This document shows, in pieces, positions 1 through 8,131 of a DNA stretch of 16,757 bases. The stretch's first letter is position 1. The number at the start of each line of letters is the position of its first letter. Under the pieces are notes generated by a model. It was given only the letters and a program-made list of their open reading frames with translations. It was not told the origin of the DNA and made no database searches. A program made the position numbers and the translations under genes. This DNA comes from Fidelibacterota bacterium TCS52 (GTDB lineage: Bacteria > Fidelibacterota > Fidelibacteria > Fidelibacterales > Fidelibacteraceae): positions 1 to 16,757 of the forward strand of contig LSCC01000038.1 in NCBI GenBank assembly GCA_001577215.1. The letters are read 5' to 3'.

Positions 1-618
1 GGAACACCAAGAACTGTAAATTTTGATGATTCTTATATTTTACAAGTTTATATTTTCGGAGATGAAAGTGGAAATAAATTCAGATTTTGTGTTGATGATA
101 ATGGCGGAACAGAAGTTAGTCCTTGGTATGAAATAGATTGGATCGGTTGGAAGCTCGTCTCTTGGAATTTTAATAATCTTGGCAATTGGCCAACAGTTTC
201 TGAGGGAAGTTTAGACGGAACACTTGAATTTGATAGTATTCATCTGGCTTATAATAATAATGGAACCTCACCAAATATTGGAAAAATATATTTCGATGAT
301 CTGCGAGTGGTAAGATCAGTTCCGGCTGCAATTGAAAATGAGCAAATAATTCCAAAAAACTATATACTTTATCAAAATTATCCAAACCCGTTTAATCCCG
401 TAACTACAATAAAATATAACATTCCAAAGAATACTCATGTAAAAATTAATATCTTCGATCTTGTTGGAAAAAAAGTTAAAACCCTAATAAATGAAGATCA
501 AAACAGCGGAATACATTCTGTTCAATTTGATGGAAATAATTTTGCAAGTGGAATATATTATTATCAGTTACTGACACCGGAATATTCTGAAGTTAAGAAG
601 ATGGTTTTGATTAAATAA
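1..618 (+). CDS. 3' part of a secreted protein with a T9SS type A C-terminal sorting domain
   Basis: The frame is open from base 1 to the stop at 616-618 with no internal stop, so the start lies upstream of the window (205 residues visible). The first ~105 residues are rich in aromatic and Asp/Gly residues and end in an IYFDDLRV-type strand, like the last strand of a carbohydrate-binding jelly-roll module. A short linker leads to a T9SS type A sorting domain: NYPNPFNPVTTIKYNIP at about residues 126-142, then strands ending in KKMVLIK. In this family the domain directs export across the outer membrane and is removed or used for surface attachment. The catalytic or adhesive part is missing, so substrate and function cannot be named. 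An ATG at 307 is internal, not the start. The sorting domain closely resembles that of the gene ending at 2275. Confidence 0.85.
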   Translation, partial: GTPRTVNFDDSYILQVYIFGDESGNKFRFCVDDNGGTEVSPWYEIDWIGWKLVSWNFNNLGNWPTVSEGSLDGTLEFDSIHLAYNNNGTSPNIGKIYFDDLRVVRSVPAAIENEQIIPKNYILYQNYPNPFNPVTTIKYNIPKNTHVKINIFDLVGKKVKTLINEDQNSGIHSVQFDGNNFASGIYYYQLLTPEYSEVKKMVLIK

Positions 619-660
619 GATTTTGGGAAACATGATATATCTATTAAAATGTGAAATCAA

Positions 661-1254
661 ATGAAAAATAAAATTATTAAATTGTTATTTTTTATTATAT
701 TTTCCATAATTCTGAATAATAATTTACTCTCTCAATCATTGAATTTTTATCGTGAAAAAATTATTGTTGAATTACAAGATGAATTTTGCATAATTAAAGG
801 AACATATTATTTAAAAAATTCAAGTTTTATGAATATTAACTGTTTATTATATTACCCCTTTATAATAAACAATGAAATGTCATTTCCACATAAAATAAAA
901 ATTACAAATCTAAAAAATCAAAATAATATTTCTTTTAAATCAGATAATAATGGTATTTATTTTTCTGTAAATGTTTTGAAAGATAGTATATCAATTTATC
1001 AAATAATTTATCATCAAAAAATTAAAAATAATCGAATGGAATATATTTTGACAACTACTGAGAAATGGGGAAAACCTTTTGAATATGCAGAATATATTTA
1101 TAAAATGCCAATTAACTATGAAGTAAAATATACTTCTATTTTGCCAGATGAAACAGTAATTGAAGGAAATACAAGGATTTTGAAATGTAATAAAATAAAT
1201 TTTATGCCAACAAAAAATTTAATCATTGAATGGGAGAAAAATAATGAAAAATAA
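661..1254 (+). CDS. Secreted protein of unknown function (197 aa)
   Basis: Residues 1-25 form a Sec signal peptide: a basic start (MKNK), a hydrophobic core, and likely cleavage after LLSQ. The mature part (~170 residues) is predicted mostly beta and contains the pieces YYLKNSS, LLYYPFIIN and TTTEKWGKPFEYAEY. I do not recognise the family; the pattern loosely recalls periplasmic DUF4424-like beta domains, but that is only an impression. No sorting domain is present, so it probably stays periplasmic or surface-associated. The ribosome site before the ATG at 661 is weak. The 3' end overlaps the next gene by 11 bases, which suggests translational coupling and a shared role with that T9SS substrate. 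Composition matches the neighbours. Confidence 0.75.
   Translation: MKNKIIKLLFFIIFSIILNNNLLSQSLNFYREKIIVELQDEFCIIKGTYYLKNSSFMNINCLLYYPFIINNEMSFPHKIKITNLKNQNNISFKSDNNGIYFSVNVLKDSISIYQIIYHQKIKNNRMEYILTTTEKWGKPFEYAEYIYKMPINYEVKYTSILPDETVIEGNTRILKCNKINFMPTKNLIIEWEKNNEK
1232..1236 (+). promoter_or_regulatory. Ribosome binding site GGGAG that decides the start of the next gene
   Basis: GGGAG lies 7 bases before the ATG at 1244 and inside the end of the upstream gene. It favours ATG 1244 over the in-frame TTG at 1226, since the resulting protein starts directly with a normal signal peptide (MKNNYKK followed by an Ile-rich core). Confidence 0.6.
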
Positions 1255-2275
1255 TTATAAAAAACATATTTTTAAGATAATATTATTAATTATTATTATT
1301 TTTTCTATTAATATTTTTTCTAATATAATTATACCATACAATTTTAGTGAAATATTACTTGACCAAACCGATTCTTCTAATTGGATAATAGAGTTGTATA
1401 ATGATAATGATTTAGACAGAAGTGAATTTTATTATTTAACATCTAAATCTGATACTGCTTATTTTAAAGAAAATATGAATTTAGATTCAAATTATATTGT
1501 TATTACTATTGATAGTTTAAAAAGCTCATTTTCCATAAATCCTAAAGGAGACATAATAAAATTACACGATACTTCATTAGGACTTGTACTAGACATAATT
1601 TTATTTGGTAATGTGGAAAATTATCTAATATCTGCACCGGACACTAACCAATCAATGAACATTTATAAATCGAAATATAGATGGTATCTTGATAATTCTC
1701 CAACTATTGGCAAGGCAAATGATTTGGAGAATGCTAAAGGAAATGTTGATGGTTTCGTTTTAGATAATTTAGGTAATCCAGTTCAATATGCGAGAGTTAT
1801 ATATGGAGAAGATTATAATGGTCAGATATCCGACACTACTGATAGTAATGGATATTATAATTTTAATCATATAGCAGCAACCATAGAAATATCAGCAAGT
1901 AAAAATAATTATGTTATTATTGATTCCATTATACAAATTCTACCGGATGATACTATAGCAATTAATTTTACATTATATAGTTCTAATAATAAAAACAATC
2001 AAACTATTCCTACTAAACATACATTGTTCCAAAATTATCCAAATCCATTCAATCCAAAGACAACAATAGATTATTACTTAGTAAAGTCTGCAAATGTAAG
2101 AATAAATATCTATGATATAATCGGAAGTAAAATAAAAACATTGATAAATGAAAATCAAAGTAGTGGAATTCATTCTATCCAATTTGATGGAAATAGATTT
2201 GCTAGTGGAATTTATTATTATCAATTGTTAACTCCAGAATATTCTGAAGTTAGGAAAATGGTTTTGATAAAATAA
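1244..2275 (+). CDS. T9SS-exported protein with lamin-tail-like and carboxypeptidase-regulatory-like domains
   Basis: Start chosen at ATG 1244 (343 aa); a TTG at 1226 would add six residues ahead of the signal peptide. Residues 1-26 are a Sec signal peptide. Residues ~30-155 resemble a lamin-tail domain (NPKGDIIKLHD, then an ISAPDTNQSM loop), a beta fold common in secreted bacterial proteins. Residues ~160-240 resemble a carboxypeptidase-regulatory-like beta sandwich (GFVLDNLGNPVQYARV, then TDSNGYYNF). Residues ~258-343 form a T9SS type A sorting domain (NYPNPFNPKTTIDYYL to RKMVLIK). No catalytic motif is seen, so a structural, adhesive or carrier role on the cell surface is likely. It overlaps the preceding secreted gene by 11 bases and ends 15 bases from the convergent amidase gene. 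Confidence 0.8.
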   Translation: MKNNYKKHIFKIILLIIIIFSINIFSNIIIPYNFSEILLDQTDSSNWIIELYNDNDLDRSEFYYLTSKSDTAYFKENMNLDSNYIVITIDSLKSSFSINPKGDIIKLHDTSLGLVLDIILFGNVENYLISAPDTNQSMNIYKSKYRWYLDNSPTIGKANDLENAKGNVDGFVLDNLGNPVQYARVIYGEDYNGQISDTTDSNGYYNFNHIAATIEISASKNNYVIIDSIIQILPDDTIAINFTLYSSNNKNNQTIPTKHTLFQNYPNPFNPKTTIDYYLVKSANVRINIYDIIGSKIKTLINENQSSGIHSIQFDGNRFASGIYYYQLLTPEYSEVRKMVLIK

Positions 2276-2290
2276 ATTTCTTTTTTATCA

Positions 2291-5200
2291 TCAATTATTC
2301 AAACTTTTCTTTCGTCCGTCAAATTTTTCTTTATTTTGAATTTCTAACTCAGAATTAAAAAAATTAAATATTGATTTCATTAATTGGTCGCGAGTTTTTT
2401 CTTCGATTATCGTTTCAAATGGAAAACCCAAAATAACTGTACTATAATTTCCTTTATAACCAACTCCAGCACTTACATTATTTTGTGAATATCTGAAGAT
2501 CGTTTTTGCATTTGAGCTGTCTGCCGGTTCTATCCCATCCGGTGACTCTACTTTATAAACTATATCATTAAGTCTTGAATTGAATTCAAACTTTTCTACG
2601 GAGTTAAATGAACTATCTACAGAATAGACGCTTCCATTATTGACAGCATGATCTGTGCGCCATTTATATTTTAGGATTGTGTCAGCAAATATCTGTTTTA
2701 AAGAATCATTTAGATCAGAGCCGATATAAGCACCTGAAATAAAAATATTTCCACTATTTTTTAAATATTTATAAATTTGTTTCATCATATTTTTGTGAAA
2801 AATAGAAAATTGAATTTTCCCTTCTCCATTTGGATTATTTGACGATTTTTCTTCACCATATATCAGATCTATAAATTTATAATTATTTAAATTTACAATT
2901 CCTTCTCTAACTGATTCATCACTAACAGATACAAAAGAATAACCGATTTTTTTAAGTGATCTGCCGTGGATAATTGGAAAATCAAAAGTATTGCCTGCAA
3001 TTACTTTATCATCAAAATCAGAATAACTTGCACCAAATCCCGGAGAATCATCATCTATCCAAGGCGATTTCGGATTAAGATCATATTGTCGTCCAATAAA
3101 ATTAATATCGTATTTATCCGGTACACCTTCATCCCAAAAATTTATAAAACCCTGATATTGTTCAGTTTCAATTGTAGCAGGAGCATCAATACGGTCAAAT
3201 CCATTAATTATTAAAACAACATCTTTGGAATCTTCTGTTCGACAAACAGATAATATCTCAGAAGGAAAACTTTCCCCACCTTCATTCACAGCCGTAACTT
3301 TAAAACTATAAATTACATCTTTTTCTAAATTATCAATCACGATCTCAGGTTTATCAGATACAATTCCATTGTCAAATCCACTATTATTTTTTCTTGTATA
3401 AATAAAATATTTATTAGGTTTTGCAGTTGGTTCTAACTTATCAATTTTAGGTTTCCACTGCAATTTTACACTATTTTTATTAATAAATTCTGTAGAAAAA
3501 TTATCAACTGGTAATGGCTGGACAATATATTCATATCCATTTTGCGTGGCAATGAATTTCAACATCGATTTATAAATTGCTCGGCTTACATTAAAACGAA
3601 ATTGCGGATCATTACCATATTTCATATTCCAAAAATTATCGTGAACAAGCATTTCCAAAAGAGCAGCAGGAACATTCGGTCTGTATGCTTCACTATATCC
3701 CCTATCCCAAATTCCTCTTCTTGCCCATTCGGTATTATAAATTTTACTCATATCATTCACAATTTCTGTTTGAAGAATATCGGCAAAATCACGATTAGCG
3801 AGACGAGACATTGAGTCGGGAAAAACTATCTTTTCTTCAGCATCTTCAGAACAATAAATAGTTAATATTTTTGGCGTTTTTATACTCTTATCATATCCAG
3901 CATCAGTATGAAAAGCCATCGACAGATCAATCGAAATATTTAAACCGATTGTATCTCTATTTCTATTTGGACCAAATGGAGCACCAACCAAATAATTTAC
4001 CCATTCACCACGACATTGATAATCATCATTATAATCAATTGAATCATTGTTCAGATTATAAACCAATGTATCAGGCATTCCAGCATATTGCAAATAATAT
4101 CTTGCACCTTCAACAAATCTTGGTTTTTGGCTTATCTTCCCATTGCGTGAAATGTTTCCCATCCCACCACCAAAACGAACAGCATCGGCAGTAACAAATT
4201 TACCTGTATCTGCACTTTCATTTGTCAAAACAACTTTTCCAAATTGAGGATTTATTCCCTTTTCAAACTTGAATTTTCCTAAAAATATCCAAGTGCTCCC
4301 ACCCTTTTGTTGATTAACAAGAAATTCTGTTTTTCCACCACAATGGTAAACGGTATAGTTAGCATCGGTAACATTTTCTGTATTTTGAGAATATGAAATA
4401 TAGACAGCATATTTTCCTTTTTCGGGAATATTTGGAATCCAATTAATTTTTGCCTTTCCATTTTCACTGCTTTCAGTATACTTGAATGTGCCTTTTTTAA
4501 ATGGATTTTCTCCCGATACATAAGGCGGATTTCCAATAGCAAAACCAGTATCAGCTCCAACTTTCCAATTATTTTCACTTTCAATATATTCGTTATTTTC
4601 CGAAGTATCGTTATCAACAATAACTTCATTTTTTTGTATATCTCTTTCCCGTGGCACAAATACATTTGCACCGGCATTTTCAAGCATCGGAATAATATAT
4701 GGAATTGTAAATGCCATTGGAAATATATCTTCTACCGTTTGAAAATTCCTTGCTCTCTGAAACTCCCATCTATCCAATGAATTTTCATAATACCAACCAT
4801 GACTATGCCACAGAGCAATATTTCTATCATTCAAACCGTTGGTCGGCTTATTCGATGAGCTAATATTTCTCACAACCGGAATTCGTCTTTTTTCCTCTTT
4901 CGGCAAACGAGTTTTATCATAATATCTTTTATTATTTCTATAAAAATTCGGAACTAATTCTTCGATCAAAAAACTATTTGAATAAATATTAATTGAATAA
5001 TTATCGTATTTCCATCCTAATATTTCACTAATACTTTTATAAATAATACTTACATTTTTTTCTCTGAATGGTATAAAAGAAAATCTGTCATTGAAAAATA
5101 TTTCTAAACTTTTTGCTTTTTCATTAATAATTATTGTATCAATTCTACTACCAATTTTAATTTCAATTGGATCAAAATTGTTGATACATCCATCTAAAAA

Positions 5201-5344
5201 TTCCTGAACATTTAAATAAACTTTTTTTGTCTGTCTGTCAAGTTTTTCAATTTCATATCTTTTCTCAATGTTCTTAATTCCGATCGTTGCACAACTATAA
5301 AAAATAAACATCGAAAACAGACTCAGTAACAAATATTTTTTCAT
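2291..5344 (-). CDS. N-acetylmuramoyl-L-alanine amidase-like lipoprotein with golvesin-type and FN3 domains ('xanthan lyase' family)
   Basis: 1017 aa. The N-terminus is a lipoprotein signal with Cys18 (FIFYSC; -1 Ser, not a perfect lipobox). An amidase_3-like zinc hydrolase fold is indicated by ALWHSHGW (H180/H182), E205 in FQTVEDIF, H479 in MAFHTDAG and E564 in ALLEMLVHDN, which together would give the His/Glu metal and catalytic set. A golvesin C-terminal-like beta domain (~residues 256-395, ending TADAVRFGGG) lies between the first and second halves of the amidase. An FN3 domain follows (~610-705). The last ~310 residues, starting VVLIINGFDR, look like an alpha/beta domain of unknown role. 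This arrangement fits proteins labelled 'xanthan lyase' or golvesin-domain proteins in Bacteroidetes; the amidase residues argue for peptidoglycan or a related substrate rather than xanthan. AGGA precedes the start (about 5355-5358 on the complement). It shares a 228-base region with the divergent transglycosylase gene, which also acts on cell wall. Confidence 0.8.
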   Translation of the reverse strand: MKKYLLLSLFSMFIFYSCATIGIKNIEKRYEIEKLDRQTKKVYLNVQEFLDGCINNFDPIEIKIGSRIDTIIINEKAKSLEIFFNDRFSFIPFREKNVSIIYKSISEILGWKYDNYSINIYSNSFLIEELVPNFYRNNKRYYDKTRLPKEEKRRIPVVRNISSSNKPTNGLNDRNIALWHSHGWYYENSLDRWEFQRARNFQTVEDIFPMAFTIPYIIPMLENAGANVFVPRERDIQKNEVIVDNDTSENNEYIESENNWKVGADTGFAIGNPPYVSGENPFKKGTFKYTESSENGKAKINWIPNIPEKGKYAVYISYSQNTENVTDANYTVYHCGGKTEFLVNQQKGGSTWIFLGKFKFEKGINPQFGKVVLTNESADTGKFVTADAVRFGGGMGNISRNGKISQKPRFVEGARYYLQYAGMPDTLVYNLNNDSIDYNDDYQCRGEWVNYLVGAPFGPNRNRDTIGLNISIDLSMAFHTDAGYDKSIKTPKILTIYCSEDAEEKIVFPDSMSRLANRDFADILQTEIVNDMSKIYNTEWARRGIWDRGYSEAYRPNVPAALLEMLVHDNFWNMKYGNDPQFRFNVSRAIYKSMLKFIATQNGYEYIVQPLPVDNFSTEFINKNSVKLQWKPKIDKLEPTAKPNKYFIYTRKNNSGFDNGIVSDKPEIVIDNLEKDVIYSFKVTAVNEGGESFPSEILSVCRTEDSKDVVLIINGFDRIDAPATIETEQYQGFINFWDEGVPDKYDINFIGRQYDLNPKSPWIDDDSPGFGASYSDFDDKVIAGNTFDFPIIHGRSLKKIGYSFVSVSDESVREGIVNLNNYKFIDLIYGEEKSSNNPNGEGKIQFSIFHKNMMKQIYKYLKNSGNIFISGAYIGSDLNDSLKQIFADTILKYKWRTDHAVNNGSVYSVDSSFNSVEKFEFNSRLNDIVYKVESPDGIEPADSSNAKTIFRYSQNNVSAGVGYKGNYSTVILGFPFETIIEEKTRDQLMKSIFNFFNSELEIQNKEKFDGRKKSLNN

Positions 5345-5561
5345 TTATTCAATTCCTATTTTTACATAATATAAAAATATTTTCAGTTATATAAAATTAA
5401 TAAATCAATTATTATCTATCAAAATTTCCGAAGTTTCATTTATTCGTAGTGATTTTTTTTAATTAATTCGTTAAATTCGATAACAGATTTCCAGTATCAA
5501 ATTTATTATAAAATATTTGCAAATTTAAAAAGAAATTAATACTTTATAATAAATAACCAAA

Positions 5562-5566
5562 AGGAG
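5562..5566 (+). promoter_or_regulatory. Ribosome binding site AGGAG for the transglycosylase gene
   Basis: AGGAG lies 6 bases before ATG 5573, the strongest initiation site nearby, and fixes the start. A TATAAT hexamer at 5545-5550 is close upstream but has no matching -35 box, so the promoter is left open. Confidence 0.6.
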
Positions 5567-5572
5567 AATAAG

Positions 5573-6808
5573 ATGAAATCAAAAGCAACTTTTAATTCTT
5601 TTATAATGTTTTTCGTAATGACAACATTGATTTTATTTGTAAATAATTCTTTCGCACAAGATTCTTTTGAAGAATATAAAAAAGCTCAACAAACACAATT
5701 TAAGAAATTTGCCATTGAAGATAAAAAAGCGTATGAAGCTTATGTCAAAGCAGATAAAGAAGCATTCGAAAATTTTAAAAAAAATATGGAAAAAAAGTGG
5801 GGAAATTTTGTTACTTCAACTAAAAAAGATTGGGTAGAATATAGTAATGATAATAATACTCGAACTGCAGTTGATTTCAAAAATAGCAATGCAAAAGTAG
5901 AAATTCTCATTCCTATAAAAAACGCTGATAACGATAAGCTTGTCAAAGAAAAGTTGATCGTAGCTATAAAGGAATTAGCATTAACAAAAGGTAAAACCAA
6001 AGATTACGATATACCGAAAGAAAAGGCAGTATCCCTCTCCAAAAGACCGATATTAAAAGATCAATTACAAATGAAAAATGGAAAAACTGTAAATACAAAT
6101 AATATTGAAGAATATTCAAAAGAAATAATCAATAGTTCAGAAATTAAAAAAACAGAAGTAAAAACTAATGAAGTAAAGAATCCTAAAAAGAAAGGAGATG
6201 CCTCTTTTTTGAGTGAACAACCGGAATTTTTAAAATATTCAATATCGTTGGAATTAGCTCCTGACAACATTCAAAAAAGAGCCGAACAATATCTACCAAT
6301 CGTAAAAAGATATTCGACTTATTATGACTTGCCAATTGATCTCGTTTTTGCAATGATCCATACAGAATCATATTATAATCCAAAAGCTCGCTCTTATATT
6401 CCTGCATACGGTTTAATGCAACTGGTCCCTCGTACTGCAGCACTTGAAGCTTATAAATATATTTACGACAAAGAAAAAATGCTTCCGGCTAATTATTTAT
6501 ATGATCCTAAAAATAATATAGAATTGGGAACCGCATATTTATATAAATTAAAAACACACTATTTTAAAAATATCCATAACAGAAAAAGTAGAAATTATTG
6601 TATTATTGCAGCATATAATACAGGATCGGGAAATGTCAATAAAACATTTGATAGTTTAAATTTACAAGATACAGCAAAAAAAATAAATATTATGAAACCG
6701 GAAGAAGTTTATCAAAAACTAAGAACTGATTTGCCTTTTAAAGAAACAAGAAATTATATGAAAAAGGTAAAGAATAGACGAGAAAAATATCAATCTTGGG
6801 GATTATAA
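5573..6808 (+). CDS. MltC-like lytic murein transglycosylase with SLT domain
   Basis: 411 aa. A Sec signal peptide is followed by a likely cut after Ala28 (NNSFA then QDS). Residues 30-75 are a Lys/Glu/Phe-rich helical stretch. Residues ~75-135 match the MltC N-terminal domain (DUF3393) by KKWGNFV, KDWVEYS, TRTAVDF and a following VEILIPI strand. A charged linker (~140-225) leads to the SLT lysozyme-like domain (~235-365): E265 in MIHTESYYNPKA is the expected catalytic acid, followed by AYGLMQLVPRTA and AAYNTGSGNV, all diagnostic. The enzyme should cleave the MurNAc-GlcNAc bond to give 1,6-anhydroMurNAc in the periplasm. Unlike E. coli MltC there is no lipobox, so it is probably soluble. Its divergent neighbour is an amidase-fold lipoprotein, consistent with cell-wall turnover. 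Confidence 0.88.
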   Translation: MKSKATFNSFIMFFVMTTLILFVNNSFAQDSFEEYKKAQQTQFKKFAIEDKKAYEAYVKADKEAFENFKKNMEKKWGNFVTSTKKDWVEYSNDNNTRTAVDFKNSNAKVEILIPIKNADNDKLVKEKLIVAIKELALTKGKTKDYDIPKEKAVSLSKRPILKDQLQMKNGKTVNTNNIEEYSKEIINSSEIKKTEVKTNEVKNPKKKGDASFLSEQPEFLKYSISLELAPDNIQKRAEQYLPIVKRYSTYYDLPIDLVFAMIHTESYYNPKARSYIPAYGLMQLVPRTAALEAYKYIYDKEKMLPANYLYDPKNNIELGTAYLYKLKTHYFKNIHNRKSRNYCIIAAYNTGSGNVNKTFDSLNLQDTAKKINIMKPEEVYQKLRTDLPFKETRNYMKKVKNRREKYQSWGL

Positions 6809-6889
6809 AAGGAAAAATATTGCGAATTCTCAAATAAAAATGTTGTTTTATTTTTTATATAAATAGCAAAAACAAATATTCATTGCGAA

Positions 6890-8131
6890 TTATTTACTTT
6901 TCAATTTAATAAACGGATATAGCATAAAAACAACGCAAGAAATAATAGCAATCCCAATCCCAACCCCATAGGTATCAACTAAAATTCCCAACAGAGGAGC
7001 TAATATTACTTGAATAATATTTTTTAAAAATGATTCTGTAGATAAACCAGACGATAAAACATTATAAGAAATATTATCACTTATTATTCTAACATTAACA
7101 GGACGACGGAAATTCTGAAAAACATACAAAAATATAAAAATTAATATCGCAACAATTTTAAAATTAACCAGATAAAATATTCCAACAGCAATTGATAAAA
7201 ATATGCCAATTAAATAACTAATATTTACAGCAGAAATAATTGAAGTAAATTTCTTTGATATTGTTGCAGAATGTTTTGAAGCAGCAGAAGTAAGCAAATA
7301 AAGTATGAAATACACTACTGAAATTACGATAACACCTTGTTTATCTTCTGTAAAAAATATTATAGGCAAAGTCAATGCATATATCTTTATCATTGGCTGA
7401 ATATAATCTTTAATAGTTTTGAATAATCCATCGTAGAGTGTAGAATTGAAGATTGATTTAACAAACTGCAGGTTATTAAAAGCTTTTATGAAATTTTTGA
7501 TCGTAAACTTATAATCTCTATATATTTTTTTTAATAATGGATTTTTTTCTCTGTTTTGCCTATGTTCGTTTAATAATTTTGGATATGAGATCATTAGAAA
7601 CAATTCCATAATGTAAGGAACAATCGACGCCAAAAACACAAATTTATATTGTCCTGTAAGCAAAACAATCCCTCCTGCAATTAGTGCCGAAATAGCCGAT
7701 CCTTTTTGTGACCAACTTCTCGTATATCCATAATATTCAACTTTGAGATCATCCCATTTTTTAAATTTTAAATAGGTAAGAATCATTGCTTTATGAGTTC
7801 CGCTTCGAAATGATTCTCCCGCAGAATATAATATCATTGCAACGATATAAAATTTGTATTGCGGTAATGAATAAAAAATAATGAATGAAATTATATATGA
7901 AATAAAAGAGAAGATCATTGAATTTTTCTTTCCATAACTATCTGCAATTATTCCTGTTGGGATTTCAAATATTATCGTAAAAATGCTTCGAATTGAAAAC
8001 AATATTCCAATCTCAAAAAATGAAATTCCCATTTCCCGAAAAAATAAAATTATGAACGGATCAAAAAATCGTAAATTTTTCAGAAATCCATAAGCGGAAA
8101 ATTTGTAAATTTGCTTATCTTTCTGTATCAT
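6890..8131 (-). CDS. MFS transporter
   Basis: 413 aa with about 12 hydrophobic segments in two halves and a central, more polar loop (~residues 185-215). The MFS motif A is clear between the second and third segments (GIIADSYGKKN, residues 60-70), preceded by FEIPTG as in many small-molecule efflux or uptake carriers of this superfamily. Substrate cannot be read from the sequence. It is the second gene of a pair: its start lies within the last 17 bases of the symporter gene (8115-8131), so it is probably translated by coupling, and AAAGAA just upstream is only a weak ribosome site. Its stop faces the end of the transglycosylase gene across 81 bases. Confidence 0.85.
   Translation of the reverse strand: MIQKDKQIYKFSAYGFLKNLRFFDPFIILFFREMGISFFEIGILFSIRSIFTIIFEIPTGIIADSYGKKNSMIFSFISYIISFIIFYSLPQYKFYIVAMILYSAGESFRSGTHKAMILTYLKFKKWDDLKVEYYGYTRSWSQKGSAISALIAGGIVLLTGQYKFVFLASIVPYIMELFLMISYPKLLNEHRQNREKNPLLKKIYRDYKFTIKNFIKAFNNLQFVKSIFNSTLYDGLFKTIKDYIQPMIKIYALTLPIIFFTEDKQGVIVISVVYFILYLLTSAASKHSATISKKFTSIISAVNISYLIGIFLSIAVGIFYLVNFKIVAILIFIFLYVFQNFRRPVNVRIISDNISYNVLSSGLSTESFLKNIIQVILAPLLGILVDTYGVGIGIAIISCVVFMLYPFIKLKSK

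Noticed and set aside
170..385. Minus-strand frame opposite the first T9SS protein
   Set aside because: It overlaps a coding frame with clear domain motifs; no signal supports it.
3871..4194. Plus-strand open frame of 107 residues
   Set aside because: It lies wholly inside the amidase gene on the opposite strand, has a His/Gln/Asn-rich composition typical of antisense reading, and has no ribosome site or recognisable motif. The same holds for the frames at 2966-3214 and 3542-3814, and for the minus-strand frame 4279-4683.
6841..6876. Possible bidirectional terminator between the transglycosylase and MFS genes
   Set aside because: TGTTGTTTTATTT and AAATAGCAAAAACA pair only with gaps and with few GC pairs, so the hairpin is too weak to report.
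6819..6891. Direct repeat ATTGCGAATT at 6819-6828 and 6882-6891
   Set aside because: Ten bases in an AT-rich convergent gap, one copy touching the MFS stop codon; no terminal inverted repeats or attachment-site features. Probably chance.
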